A stretch of DNA of 64,000 nucleotides from Thalassospira sp. HJ (GTDB lineage: Bacteria; Pseudomonadota; Alphaproteobacteria; Rhodospirillales; Thalassospiraceae), in NCBI RefSeq assembly GCF_000948415.1, contig NZ_JYII01000010.1:248001-312000 (forward strand). The letters run 5' to 3'. Under the pieces are notes generated by a model. That model ran no database searches. It was given only the letters and a program-made list of their open reading frames with translations, and was not told the DNA's origin. Position numbers and translations under genes: made by a program. Shown one piece after another: positions 38,079 through 52,103 of the stretch. The stretch's first letter is position 1. Each line of letters opens with the position of its first letter.

Positions 38079-39542
38079 ATGGAAAAGTTACTCGAAATTC
38101 GTGCCAATGCGATCAAGGCACTGTTTGTCATTCTGGCCGTGCATATTCCGCTCAGCGCGATTGCCGGCTACTTCGGAAGCGGTGATGCCGTTTCGCCGCT
38201 GATCGCCAGTGCGATTTTTGCGGCCAGTGCATTTGTTGTGTGCCGGGCTGCTGGTCCGCAGGCGCAGATTTCGCGCTTTATTGTCTCCTCTGCCATGCTC
38301 TTGCAGGTCGCCGTTCTGGTTTATGCCTTCCGCGGGCATGAATGGCAGATCGACATTCACATGTATTTCTTTGCGGCCCTGGCTGTGCTTGGCGCGCTGG
38401 TCTGCTGGAAAACGATTGTGGTGGCCGCTGGCGTTATTGCCATGCACCACCTGACCCTGAACTTTGCCGTGCCATACTGGGTGTTTCCGGATGGTGCCGA
38501 CTTCTTCCGCGTGGTTCTGCATGCGATGGTGGTGATTGTTGAGGCCGGGGTTCTGATCTGGTCGTGCAAAAGCCTGTATGCGACGTTGGCCAATGCCGAA
38601 ACGGCGCGTGCTGAGGCCGAAGAAGCCGCAAAATCCGCACAGGACCTTTTGGCGCAGAACGAGAAACTGCGTGATCAGCGCAAGATTGAGCGTGATAACT
38701 TCAAACGCGAACTGGCAGGCCAGATCACCTCGATGATCGGCAAGTCTGCCGGTGCGGTCGATGCGGAATCCGTTCAGCTGCAAAAGCGTGCCCAGCTTCT
38801 TGATGATCGTGCACGTACCGGTCGTGAAGCCTCTGTCGGAGCTGTGCATGCGTCCGAGGAAACCTCGCAGAACGTGCAGTCGGCAGCATCTGCTGTTGAT
38901 GAGATCAATGCATCGGCCGATGAGATTTCCCGTCAGATCGTCCGTGCGCGTGAGATCACCGATAACGCGGTTTCGCGGTCCTCGACCGCAAGCGAGCGGA
39001 TTGAGTGGCTGTCGAAAGCAGCCGAGAAGATCGGTGAAGTCGTTAACCTGATTACCGATATTGCGTCCCAGACGAACCTTCTGGCGCTCAACGCGACGAT
39101 CGAGGCCGCGCGTGCTGGTGAAGCCGGCAAAGGTTTTGCGGTTGTTGCCAACGAGGTCAAGAACCTTGCCAACCAGACTGCGCGTGCGACCGACGAGATT
39201 GCACAGCAGATTTCTGAAATTCAGGCGGCAACGGGCGATTCCGTTTCTGCAGTGAACGGGGTTTCGGAAACCATCGGCGATCTGGTGGAAGTGACAACGA
39301 CGATTTCCTCGACCATGGATCAGCAGCAGGCGGCATCGCGCGAGATTGCACAGAGCCTGAATGTCACGGTCGATGCGACCCGTGATCTTTCGGACCTGAT
39401 CCATCAGCTGTCGGAAATTTCCGATCAGACCGGTGCGACTGCGACCGAACTTCTGGGCAGTGCCGATCACCTTGGATCAGAAGCAACCGATCTTAACCGC
39501 AATATCGAAGCGGTTCTCGATCAGTTGGCCAAAGCTGAGTAA
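38079..39542 (+). CDS. Methyl-accepting chemotaxis protein with six-helix membrane sensor domain
   Basis: The 487-residue receptor has about six membrane segments in residues 10-165 instead of a periplasmic loop, then a coiled coil and a complete MCP signalling domain whose tip is [41 protein letters not shown] (about 325-365). The membrane part carries conserved-looking His residues ([28 protein letters not shown]) that could bind heme or metal. The domain senses something within or near the membrane, ligand unknown. It couples to CheA/CheW. Confidence 0.9.
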   Translation: MEKLLEIRANAIKALFVILAVHIPLSAIAGYFGSGDAVSPLIASAIFAASAFVVCRAAGPQAQISRFIVSSAMLLQVAVLVYAFRGHEWQIDIHMYFFAALAVLGALVCWKTIVVAAGVIAMHHLTLNFAVPYWVFPDGADFFRVVLHAMVVIVEAGVLIWSCKSLYATLANAETARAEAEEAAKSAQDLLAQNEKLRDQRKIERDNFKRELAGQITSMIGKSAGAVDAESVQLQKRAQLLDDRARTGREASVGAVHASEETSQNVQSAASAVDEINASADEISRQIVRAREITDNAVSRSSTASERIEWLSKAAEKIGEVVNLITDIASQTNLLALNATIEAARAGEAGKGFAVVANEVKNLANQTARATDEIAQQISEIQAATGDSVSAVNGVSETIGDLVEVTTTISSTMDQQQAASREIAQSLNVTVDATRDLSDLIHQLSEISDQTGATATELLGSADHLGSEATDLNRNIEAVLDQLAKAE

Positions 39543-39569
39543 ATCAGAACAAGCGTCCCAACCTGCGAA

Positions 39570-39598
39570 AAAAAGCCGGGCATTTGCCCGGCTTTTTC
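39570..39598 (+). terminator. Rho-independent terminator of the chemoreceptor gene
   Basis: AAAAAGCCGGGC/GCCCGGCTTTTT with a 4-base loop, 27 bases after the stop. Confidence 0.85.
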
Positions 39599-39640
39599 TT
39601 TGTCTTTTTGTCTCAGTCTCGAATGAAATTCTGCAACGAA

Positions 39641-39665
39641 AAAGGCCCGGGAATTTCCCGGGCCC
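39641..39665 (-). terminator. Rho-independent terminator of greA
   Basis: The minus strand reads GGGCCCGGG-AAATT-CCCGGGCC and then TTTTTCG, about 25 bases after the greA stop. Confidence 0.8.
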
Positions 39666-39689
39666 TGATTCTGATCAGTTGTTTCCGGG

Positions 39690-40163
39690 TCAGGAAAAAT
39701 CGACCTTGAGAATTTCATAGCTTTTGGTGCCGCCCGGTACGGTAACTTCGACAGAGTCACCGACCGATTTGCCGATCAGGGCACGACCGATCGGGGAGGT
39801 GGTCGAGATACGGCCGGCATTGATGTCGGCTTCGATCGGACCCACCACCTGATAGGTGGTTTCCTCGTCGGTGTCTTCGTCAACGAGATCAACCTTGGCG
39901 CCGAATTTAACGGTATCACCGGCCAGTGATGGCACGTCGATAACCTCGGAGCGGCTGAGCACGTCTTCGAGCTCGGCAATACGACCTTCGCAGAAACTTT
40001 GGCGTTCGCGTGCGGCATGGTATTCGGCGTTTTCCGAAAGATCGCCATGCTCGCGGGCCTCCGAGATCGCCTTGATGATTTCAAGACGTTCGACAGACTT
40101 GCGATGCTTCAGTTCTTCTTCGAGACGCTGATGCCCCTGGGGGGTCATTGGTACTTTTTCCAT
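39690..40163 (-). CDS. greA: Transcription elongation factor GreA
   Basis: The start [22 protein letters not shown] is placed at 40163, three codons inside the longest frame. The 157-residue protein has the coiled-coil with the acidic tip ([20 protein letters not shown], about 37-56) and the C-terminal FKBP-like domain ending [28 protein letters not shown]. GreA rescues backtracked RNA polymerase by stimulating transcript cleavage. It follows carB on the same strand, separated by a terminator. Confidence 0.96.
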   Translation of the reverse strand: MEKVPMTPQGHQRLEEELKHRKSVERLEIIKAISEAREHGDLSENAEYHAARERQSFCEGRIAELEDVLSRSEVIDVPSLAGDTVKFGAKVDLVDEDTDEETTYQVVGPIEADINAGRISTTSPIGRALIGKSVGDSVEVTVPGGTKSYEILKVDFS

Positions 40164-40208
40164 CGCGCTCACAGCCTATTCTTATTAGCGGTCGATACTA
40201 CAAAATCA

Positions 40209-40233
40209 ACCGCCCGGCATCCCGCCGGGCGGT
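40209..40233 (-). terminator. Terminator of carB
   Basis: ACCGCCCGGC/GCCGGGCGGT lies 33 bases after the carB stop on the minus strand, followed by TGATTTTG. Confidence 0.75.
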
Positions 40234-40265
40234 CTGAATTCTTGCCTTTGGTTCGATAGAGAACC

Positions 40266-43508
<3,243 letters not shown>

Positions 43509-43604
43509 GTCGTTTTCCGCTTTTCGCAAGGGCAGGCGCGATGGCTGCACCGCCTCGTTTAAGTCCGTTAATCGCGTAATCTTGGGCGTGTCCTGATCAG
43601 GTGA

Positions 43605-44771
43605 TCAGGCTTTGGCTTCCTCGATCAGACCAACGAAACGTTTGAACAGGTAGTGGCTGTCATGCGGCCCCGGCGATGCTTCGGGGTGATACTGAACAGC
43701 GAAGACCGGCTTGTCTTTGAGGCGCAGACCAGCAAGCGATCCGTCAAACAGCGAGAAGTGGGTCGCTTCGACGTTTGCCGGCAGGCTGTCCTTGTCGACA
43801 ACAAAGCCATGGTTCTGCGATGTGATTTCAACGACGCCTGTGGTGGTGTCCTTGACCGGGTGGTTCGCACCGCGATGGCCGACATCCATTTTCATGGTTT
43901 TGGCCCCAAGCGCGAGCGCCATCATCTGATGACCAAGGCAAATCCCGAACACCGGCTTGCCGCTGTCGATCAGGGTCTTGATGGTCGGAACCGCATATTC
44001 GCCAGTTGCGGCCGGGTCACCCGGGCCGTTTGACAGGAAGATGCCATCCGGGTTCATCGCAAGGATTTCATCAGCCGGGGTGGTGGCCGGAACAACCGAG
44101 ACCTTGCAATCAAGGCTTGCCAGGTTGCGAAGGATGTTGCGCTTTACACCGTAATCGATGGCAACGACATGGTGCTTGGCATTGCCAACCTTGCCGTATC
44201 CGCCTTCGCGGGACCAAAGCGCTTCGTCCCAGTCATACCCGGTGGTGCAGCTGTTGTCCTTGGCAAGGTCCATGCCTTCAAGGCCCGGCCAGTCATTGGC
44301 CATGGCAATAAGCGCGGGGATATCAAAGGTGCCATCCGGGTTGTGGCAGATCACACCGTTCGGCGCACCTTCGTTCCGGATGCGTTTGGTCAGGCGACGG
44401 GTATCAACACCGGCGATCCCGATCCGGCCGTGTTCGGCCAGCCATTCGTTGAAATGTTTCTGGGCACGATAGCTTGACGGGTCGGTAATGTCCTGGCGCA
44501 GGATGCAGCCAAGGGCGACCGGTTTGGCGTTTTCGATATCTTCGTCGTTGGTGCCGACATTGCCGATATGGGGGAAGGTAAAGGTGATCATCTGACCGGC
44601 GTAAGAGGGGTCGGTCATGATTTCCTGATAGCCCGTGATCGAGGTGTTGAAGCAGACTTCACCAACGACCTCCCCTCGGGCCCCGACGCCGCGTCCCCAA
44701 AAAACTGAACCATCTGCGAGAACCAGGACGGCAGAAGCACCAGGTGGCGGGGTGTGCGTGGGCGCTGACAT
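43605..44771 (-). CDS. carA: Carbamoyl-phosphate synthase small chain
   Basis: The start at 44771 (MSAPTHTPPPGASAVLVLADGSVFWGRGVG) gives 388 residues, the usual size. The N-terminal CPSase domain (CFNTSITGYQEIMTDPSYAGQMITFTFPHIGNVGTN) is followed by the glutaminase domain with catalytic Cys in FGICLGHQMMALALG and HPEASPGPHD. It supplies ammonia to CarB. The 82 additional upstream codons of the longest frame cover the promoter and are not coding. Confidence 0.97.
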   Translation of the reverse strand: MSAPTHTPPPGASAVLVLADGSVFWGRGVGARGEVVGEVCFNTSITGYQEIMTDPSYAGQMITFTFPHIGNVGTNDEDIENAKPVALGCILRQDITDPSSYRAQKHFNEWLAEHGRIGIAGVDTRRLTKRIRNEGAPNGVICHNPDGTFDIPALIAMANDWPGLEGMDLAKDNSCTTGYDWDEALWSREGGYGKVGNAKHHVVAIDYGVKRNILRNLASLDCKVSVVPATTPADEILAMNPDGIFLSNGPGDPAATGEYAVPTIKTLIDSGKPVFGICLGHQMMALALGAKTMKMDVGHRGANHPVKDTTTGVVEITSQNHGFVVDKDSLPANVEATHFSLFDGSLAGLRLKDKPVFAVQYHPEASPGPHDSHYLFKRFVGLIEEAKA

Positions 44772-44820
44772 TGGCAAATGTCCTTTCGATCTTTCCACGG
44801 TGAAACACGGAGTCTTTTTA

Positions 44821-44848
44821 TATATACTATTTCTGCGCAGGCCGACAA
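44821..44848 (-). promoter_or_regulatory. Sigma-70 type promoter of carAB
   Basis: On the minus strand TTGTCG and TATATA are 16 bases apart, about 50 bases before the carA start. Confidence 0.5.
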
Positions 44849-45139
44849 AAACGGCTGCTTTTAACCTGCATACCGGCCATGCAGACGCGCCAACTGGTTT
44901 CCAGCAAGATGAGCTGACCATGATATAAACGTCAGCGTTGTATGCTGAAAGCGGGGCAAAGCGTGATCCCGGCAGGCAAATTGGCGGATGTCTACGGGAG
45001 TCGGCATAGCATGTCAAGAACGCATCTAAACTTTTATTTATTCAATAAAATCAATAACTTACGTGTTAACGTTTTCTTTGCGTCAAATGCCGTTTTGCGG
45101 TATGTTCGCTCCTTTCTTCCACAGAATCAGAGATGAGCC
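44849..45139. other. Divergent promoter region between carA and yqeY
   Basis: It is AT-rich between 45020 and 45090. A yqeY promoter is annotated separately. No gene is supported. Confidence 0.45.
45078..45106 (+). promoter_or_regulatory. Sigma-70 type promoter of yqeY-dnaG-rpoD
   Basis: TTGCGT and TATGTT are separated by exactly 17 bases, 33 bases before the yqeY start. Confidence 0.5.
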
Positions 45140-45595
45140 ATGCTGCGATCGCAGCTTAATGACGCTTTGAAAAAGGCAGTCCTTGCTAAGGATGCCTGCT
45201 CCGTAACCACCGTGCGCCTTATCCTGGCGGCACTGAAAGAACGCGATATCGCGGCACGGGGTGAAGGCAATACCGATGGCATTTCGGATGATGAAATCAT
45301 CAACCTGCTGCAGGCGATGGTCAAACAGCGCCGCGAAAGCATCGAAATGTACACCAAGGGCAACCGCCCGGAACTGGCCGAACAGGAAGCCTCCGAGATC
45401 GAAGTGATCGAAAAGTTCCTGCCTGCCCAGCTGTCCGATGATGAGATCGAAGATGCTGTGCGCGGCACCGTTTCGGAAATCGGTGCGACCTGTCTTAAGG
45501 ATATGGGCCGCACGATGGCAGCCCTTCGCGAGAAATATAGCGGCACCATGGATTTCGGCAAAGCCGGTGGTGTTGCCAAAAAACTGTTGGGTTAA
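45140..45595 (+). CDS. yqeY: GatB/YqeY domain-containing protein
   Basis: The 151-residue protein has the YqeY pattern: LRSQLNDALKKAVLAKDACSVTTVRLILAALKERDIAARG at the start and EIEVIEKFLPAQLSDDEIEDAVRGTVSEIGA..KDMGRTMAALREKYSGTMDFGKAGGVAKKLL at the end, homologous to the tail of GatB. A tRNA-linked function is presumed but not known. Its position upstream of dnaG and rpoD is conserved in alphaproteobacteria. Confidence 0.92.
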   Translation: MLRSQLNDALKKAVLAKDACSVTTVRLILAALKERDIAARGEGNTDGISDDEIINLLQAMVKQRRESIEMYTKGNRPELAEQEASEIEVIEKFLPAQLSDDEIEDAVRGTVSEIGATCLKDMGRTMAALREKYSGTMDFGKAGGVAKKLLG

Positions 45596-45756
45596 TCTCA
45601 ACAGCACACTGTAATTTGGAAGCCGGGCGTGTAAAATCGTCCGGCTTTCGTCGTCCCGGGACCGGACAATAATCACATCAAATCAGGTCGGCCGGGACAG
45701 GGACCAATCAACACAGTTGCAGCATCATGCTGTGACATTACGGGAACGGGGCACAC

Positions 45757-47655
45757 ATGAGCTTTCCCCAGTCGTTTCTTGACGACCTGCGGGCACGGGT
45801 GGGGCTGGCGGATGTCGTCGGCACATCGGTGAAGCTGATCAAACGCGGCCGGGAATATTCCGGGCTGTGCCCGTTCCATTCTGAAAAATCCCCGTCCTTT
45901 ACGGTCAATGAGCAAAAAGGTTTCTATCACTGCTTTGGCTGTGGTGCGCATGGCGATGTCATCAGCTTTGTGATGAATACCCGTGGCCTGACCTTTATCG
46001 AGGCGGTCGAGGTGCTGGCCAATCAGGTTGGCATGGAAGTCCCGAAACAATCGCGCGAAGCCCAGGAACGCGAACAAAAGGCCAAGACCCTTTATGAGGT
46101 CATGGAAGCGGCCTGTGCGTTTTTCGAACGCATGTTGCGCATGCCCGAAGGCAAGGAAGGGCTTGATTACTTCCACCAGCGCGGACTGGATGACAAAACC
46201 ATCAGTGACTTCCGGCTGGGCTATGCGCCGGATAATCGCGGGGCGCTCAAGGCAGCACTCAAGCGCGAAGACATTGATGAAAAACTCATGATCGAGGCCG
46301 GGCTTTTGATTGAGCCCGAAGATAGCGGACGTCAGAGTTACGACCGGTTCCGCGGGCGTGTGATGTTCCCGATCCTTGATCGGCGCGGCCGGGTGGTGGC
46401 CTTTGGCGGGCGCGTTATGGGGGATGGCAAGCCGAAATACCTTAACAGTCCGGACACCCCGCTGTTTCATAAGGGGCGGCTGCTGTATGGCCTGCCTCAG
46501 GCGCGCGAAGCATCGCGCAATGACGCACCGATTATTGTTACCGAAGGCTATATGGATGTAATCGCCCTGCATCGGGCGGGCTATCGCGGGGCGGTTGCCC
46601 CACTTGGCACCGCCGTGACCGAGGAGCAGATTGGCGAGCTTTGGAAAATGACCAACGAGCCGATCCTGTGCCTTGATGGCGATGCGGCGGGTAAGCGTGC
46701 GGCAGTGCGGGCGGCCGAACGGGCCTTGCCGATCCTGCGGCCGGGCAAGTCATTGCTGTTTTCCATCCTGCCCGAGGGCGAGGACCCCGACAGCCTGATG
46801 GCGGCCCCGGACGGGTTTGAGAGTTTCCGCAAGATCATTGATCATGCTGTGCCGCTGGCCGAGCTGGTCTGGCGGATGGATGTCGGTGCGCACAAGATCG
46901 ATACCCCGGAACGCCGTGCCGCGCTTGAGGCAACCATCAATCAGCGCATTTCGGTGATTGCCGATGAAGCGGTGCGGTCACAATATAATGCGATGTTCCG
47001 CGACCGGATCTGGAAGCTGTTCAAGGGCGATCGCGGTGGCAAGCCGGCAAACCGGTCCGGTTACGGCGGGAATTCCGGCGGTTTTCAAAATAAAAAAGCC
47101 GCATGGGGTGGCAAACGCGGAAAAAATGACCATTTCTGGGTTCCGGCCGGTAAAGCGGTTCCGGGCATGTCGCGACCACCGATGCAAAAGAAACGCGACC
47201 TGCAGGACTCCATTCTTTTGCTGACACTGATCAATCATCCTGCCCTGCATGATGAGATTGGCGAACAGCTGGGAATCTATAGTTGTGCAGACTCCGCGCT
47301 TGACAATCTTCGTCGGGCCGTCTTAAAGCTGCTTGACGACGATCCTGGACTTGATTGCGAAACGATCAAGGCTCAATTGGAGCGCGACGGGCTGTCAGAG
47401 ACAGTTTCGCGGGTGGTCAGTGCGGACGTAATTGCGCACGCCGCTTTCGCCAAGCCCGAAACGCCGCTCGAACGGGCCCTGACGGGTTGGAAACAGGTTT
47501 TTTCCATGGCTGTAAGCTCCCTGGAGGACGAAGAGGCAAGATACGCCGTCCGACAGTTGGCAGCAGATACCAGCGAGGAAGAATGGGAAAGATTTTCTCA
47601 CAGACGAGAGGATCTCGCCCGACGCCGGGAGAAAGTGTTTAAGCTCGACGACTGA
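45757..47655 (+). CDS. dnaG: DNA primase
   Basis: The 632-residue primase has the N-terminal CHC2 zinc ribbon (Cys38, His41, Cys59, Cys62 in GLCPFHSEKSPSFTVNEQKGFYHCFGCGAHGD), the TOPRIM catalytic core with VTEGYMDVIALH and CLDGDAAGKRA, and a helicase-binding C-terminal domain. A Gly/Lys/Asn-rich linker (about 428-465) precedes the last domain. It lays down RNA primers with DnaB. It is part of the classic yqeY-dnaG-rpoD unit. Confidence 0.97.
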   Translation: MSFPQSFLDDLRARVGLADVVGTSVKLIKRGREYSGLCPFHSEKSPSFTVNEQKGFYHCFGCGAHGDVISFVMNTRGLTFIEAVEVLANQVGMEVPKQSREAQEREQKAKTLYEVMEAACAFFERMLRMPEGKEGLDYFHQRGLDDKTISDFRLGYAPDNRGALKAALKREDIDEKLMIEAGLLIEPEDSGRQSYDRFRGRVMFPILDRRGRVVAFGGRVMGDGKPKYLNSPDTPLFHKGRLLYGLPQAREASRNDAPIIVTEGYMDVIALHRAGYRGAVAPLGTAVTEEQIGELWKMTNEPILCLDGDAAGKRAAVRAAERALPILRPGKSLLFSILPEGEDPDSLMAAPDGFESFRKIIDHAVPLAELVWRMDVGAHKIDTPERRAALEATINQRISVIADEAVRSQYNAMFRDRIWKLFKGDRGGKPANRSGYGGNSGGFQNKKAAWGGKRGKNDHFWVPAGKAVPGMSRPPMQKKRDLQDSILLLTLINHPALHDEIGEQLGIYSCADSALDNLRRAVLKLLDDDPGLDCETIKAQLERDGLSETVSRVVSADVIAHAAFAKPETPLERALTGWKQVFSMAVSSLEDEEARYAVRQLAADTSEEEWERFSHRREDLARRREKVFKLDD

Positions 47656-47771
47656 TCATTGATCGCGTGTGTGGTCTGGATCAGCGATCGGGCTATTTGT
47701 GATTTGCGCTGAGAGACACGGCGCTTGGGACAACAACGGTACGAACGTACCCAGCGGGAAACGGGGAATAG

Positions 47772-49841
<2,070 letters not shown>

Positions 49842-49894
49842 GAAATCACATGCGGTTCGGGCTTGACCTTGCCCGGAAAATCGCTAGTTTTCGG

Positions 49895-49928
49895 GACCGC
49901 ACCGGACCACCGGTGCGGTCTTTTCTTT
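49895..49928 (+). terminator. Rho-independent terminator of rpoD
   Basis: GACCGCACCG/CGGTGCGGTC with a 6-base loop is followed by TTTTCTTT. Confidence 0.85.
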
Positions 49929-49947
49929 ACCCGGACTTTTGTCTTGG

Positions 49948-50024
49948 GGGCCCGTAGCTCAATTGGTTAGAGCCGACCGCTCATAACGGTCTGGTTGGGG
50001 GTTCAAGTCCCTCCGGGCCTACCA
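49948..50024 (+). tRNA. tRNA with CAT anticodon (Met or lysidine-modified Ile)
   Basis: A full 77-base cloverleaf folds: acceptor GGGCCCG/CGGGCCT, D stem GCTC/GAGC, anticodon stem GACCG/CGGTC with loop CTCATAA, T arm GGGGG-TTCAAGT-CCCTC (one weak pair), and an encoded ACCA end. Anticodon CAT can be elongator Met or Ile2; sequence alone does not settle this, and the initiator features (C1-A72 mismatch, three GC pairs at the anticodon stem base) are absent. Its 3' ACCA is part of a long palindrome. It marks the border between core genome and the accessory cluster. Confidence 0.92.
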
Positions 50025-50061
50025 CGGGAAATAATCATATAATATGATTATTTCCCGTGGT
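50021..50061. repeat. Perfect 20-bp palindrome overlapping the tRNA 3' end
   Basis: ACCACGGGAAATAATCATAT and its exact complement are separated by one base. The first four bases are the tRNA ACCA. There is no T run, so it is not a standard terminator. The 12-base piece AAATAATCATAT recurs once more near 50080. It could be a relic of integration at the tRNA or a processing hairpin. Confidence 0.8.
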
Positions 50062-50170
50062 CATCTTTCTGCTTTCCCAAATAATCATATTTTTGAACGT
50101 GCCGCTGTATCCCGGACCTTTGTCATAATTCCGGGTTATAAAATTGAATTTAATGTGTGTTTTCTGATGT

Positions 50171-51022
50171 TTAGGCTCAGGGCCTATTAATTTTTGGTCC
50201 ACCTTTTGATTGAAAGTACTGCTTCTGATCTGAGAGGAGCACTTTATGATCGACCTGTTTTGGCTTTCCCGTTCTCAGTTGCGGCGCATTAAGCCGTATT
50301 TTCCGCAAGCCCACGGGGTTCCGCGTGTTGATGACCAGCGCGTTGTTTCCGGGATTGTCCATGTCATTGGCAATGGTCTCCGGTGGCGTGATGCCCCAAG
50401 GGAGTGCGATCCGTACAAGGCGCTCTATAACCGCTTTGTACGCTGGAGCCGTTTGGGCGTGTTTGATCGTATATTCTCAGCGATTGCAGCCGAGAACGGC
50501 GCACCTGAACAGTTGATGATCGACGCCACACACCTGAAGGCACATCGCACGGCGGCCAGTCTGCTTAGAAAGGGGATGTTCCCCGCCGTATCGGACGCAC
50601 AAAAGGTGGCCTGAACTCCTAGCTGCATGCGGTTGTCAACGGGCACGGCAAGCCGCTTGTCCTGTTGCTCACCGAAGGTCAGATGAGCGATCATTTCGGC
50701 GCAAAGCTTATGTATGAAAGCCTGCCAACCTCGGCATCTCACCTGATTGGTGACAAGGGGTATGACAGTGACGAGTTCCGAGCAGCGCTCAACGCCAAAG
50801 GGATCAAGCCCTGCATACCGCCGCGCAAAAACAGAAATACGCAGATATCATATTGCCGAAAGCTCTATAAAACACGGCACAAAGTCGAGAACATGTTCGG
50901 AAAGCTCAAAGACTGGCGCAGTATCGCGACCGGATACGACAGGTGCGCGCACACCTTCTTATTAGCAATTTGTATCGCAGCTACGGTCATCTTATACCTC
51001 AATTAATGAGTCCTGAGCCTAA
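50171..51022 (+). mobile_element. IS5-family (IS427-type) insertion sequence, inactivated
   Basis: Imperfect inverted repeats TTAGGCTCAGGGCCTATTAA (50171) and its counterpart ending CTGAGCCTAA (51022) enclose a two-frame transposase. The size of about 852 bases fits the IS427 group. The ends resemble the terminal repeats of the palindromic element at 7557-7823 and a solitary end at 51925-51949. The transposase is broken by a stop (see next entry). Confidence 0.8.
50246..51006 (+). pseudogene. IS5-family transposase with -1 frameshift and internal stop
   Basis: Frame A (50246-50614) encodes MIDLFWLSRSQLRRIKPYFPQ..DDQRVVSGIVHVIGNGLRWRDAP..MIDATHLKAHRTAASLL, the N-terminal half with the first catalytic Asp. 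At AAAGGGG (about 50569) a -1 shift would join it to frame B, which reads RRIGRTKGGLNS and then hits TAG at about 50620 where Lys is normal, before LHAVVNGHGKPLVLLLTEGQMSD and the DKGYDS/E catalytic parts up to 51006. A programmed -1 shift is usual for IS427-type elements; the stop is a nonsense mutation, so no full transposase can be made. Confidence 0.8.
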
Positions 51023-51416
51023 ATCTTGAAGCATTTTGGCAAGCTGGCAAGGCAGGCTGTCATCTCGCCCTATTTATAGCATCCAAGACAAAAACGTCCT
51101 CAAGTCTCCGTAAATACAAGTGCGTACTTATCCGATGTGTAGCGCTTATTGCTATTTTTCGAACGAAGTCGTGTTTTGGGGAGAGTTTTTTTTTACCAAG
51201 AAGTGCAACTTTTAAATGGAAATTGTCTTTCTAGGTATTTAGTGTGGTGATTGAGAGTGCCATATTAGTGGTGCAATGATAAGCTATTGAAAAAAAATTG
51301 TTTGTTGCCAAGCCCTGATTCCGGCAGATTGTCCTTATCAAGGATCATTGCTCTATGGTGAAGGCCGGTTGCTGCATTTTTTGCCAAGTTTCAGATAGAC
51401 AGCAAGGTGTCGGGTC
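51023..51416. other. AT-rich spacer between the insertion sequence and the B2 gene
   Basis: About 390 bases with poly-T and poly-A tracts and no plausible reading frame. It lies downstream of the B2 gene (minus strand). GC content is visibly lower than in the core part of the window. Confidence 0.5.
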
Positions 51417-51893
51417 TCACCAAAAACTCGCAAACGCATCAAAGCGGGCTGCCTGCGGATAGCCGGTGACCGGACACTGACCTGCCACAAGCCATGCATG
51501 TGTTTCAAACTCTGAAACTGGACAGTCTCGCTTAAGACCATAGAATAGAACAGATGGAATTTTGCGCCATCGCAGCATGCGCTGGCCTACCATAGCTTGG
51601 TGGAGGCAAAGGGTGTTGATCGGTAAATGTTGTACGGCAACGTCAATGGCCCATCTGATTTCCTGCACGGTAAGCTGTTGTTCGGCCATCAGTCTTACGG
51701 AGAGATCGCGCTCAACTCCTTCTGCTGCTGATCTGCAAGCTCCGTGTCGTGGAACGATCCGCGAATATGGTAAGCCCGTAATAATTAGCCACGTGACGAC
51801 CAGCCGGAAGGCAGCCTCCAGCATTAGAAATCTGCGTCTCCCATCCATTTTAATCAGATAGCAAAGTTTGCGCTTTGTAACACTCCACCGCAC
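51417..51893 (-). CDS. Lasso peptide leader peptidase B2 (transglutaminase-like)
   Basis: The 158-residue frame starts with GTG, with AGGA seven bases upstream. It shows the lasso B2/transglutaminase-like core: Cys96 in NTLCLHQAMVGQRMLRWRKIPSVLFYGLKR and His132 in FETHAWLVAGQCPVTG, the Cys-His pair of this Cys protease. B2 cuts the leader from the precursor bound by the separate recognition protein B1, here encoded about 10 kb away (62018). The precursor gene lies about 210 bases upstream on the same strand, so the two are probably cotranscribed. Confidence 0.85.
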   Translation of the reverse strand: MRWSVTKRKLCYLIKMDGRRRFLMLEAAFRLVVTWLIITGLPYSRIVPRHGACRSAAEGVERDLSVRLMAEQQLTVQEIRWAIDVAVQHLPINTLCLHQAMVGQRMLRWRKIPSVLFYGLKRDCPVSEFETHAWLVAGQCPVTGYPQAARFDAFASFW

Positions 51894-51924
51894 TTTCTGA
51901 TCCTTCTATTTACTTATGTAAAAG

Positions 51925-51949
51925 CCAAATTAATAGGTCCTGAGCTTAA
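51925..51949. repeat. Solitary IS-type inverted repeat end
   Basis: CCAAATTAATAGGTCCTGAG plus CTTAA matches the complement of the left end of the IS at 50171 and the terminal repeat of the element at 7557. It faces the IS across the B2 gene, so an ancestral or composite unit could have spanned 50171-51949. Confidence 0.55.
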
Positions 51950-52103
51950 GATCTGATTGGGTTAAGGACAAGCAAGGCGTCCGGTACGTGGACCACAATT
52001 CGGCGTTTTTGCCAAGCATGGGATTGGCGTATGGCCATTGTGCAGCCAAATCATCAACATTCGGCAGTCTCTGAATGCCTGTCGCATTGCCGTGCCGAAG
52101 TTA

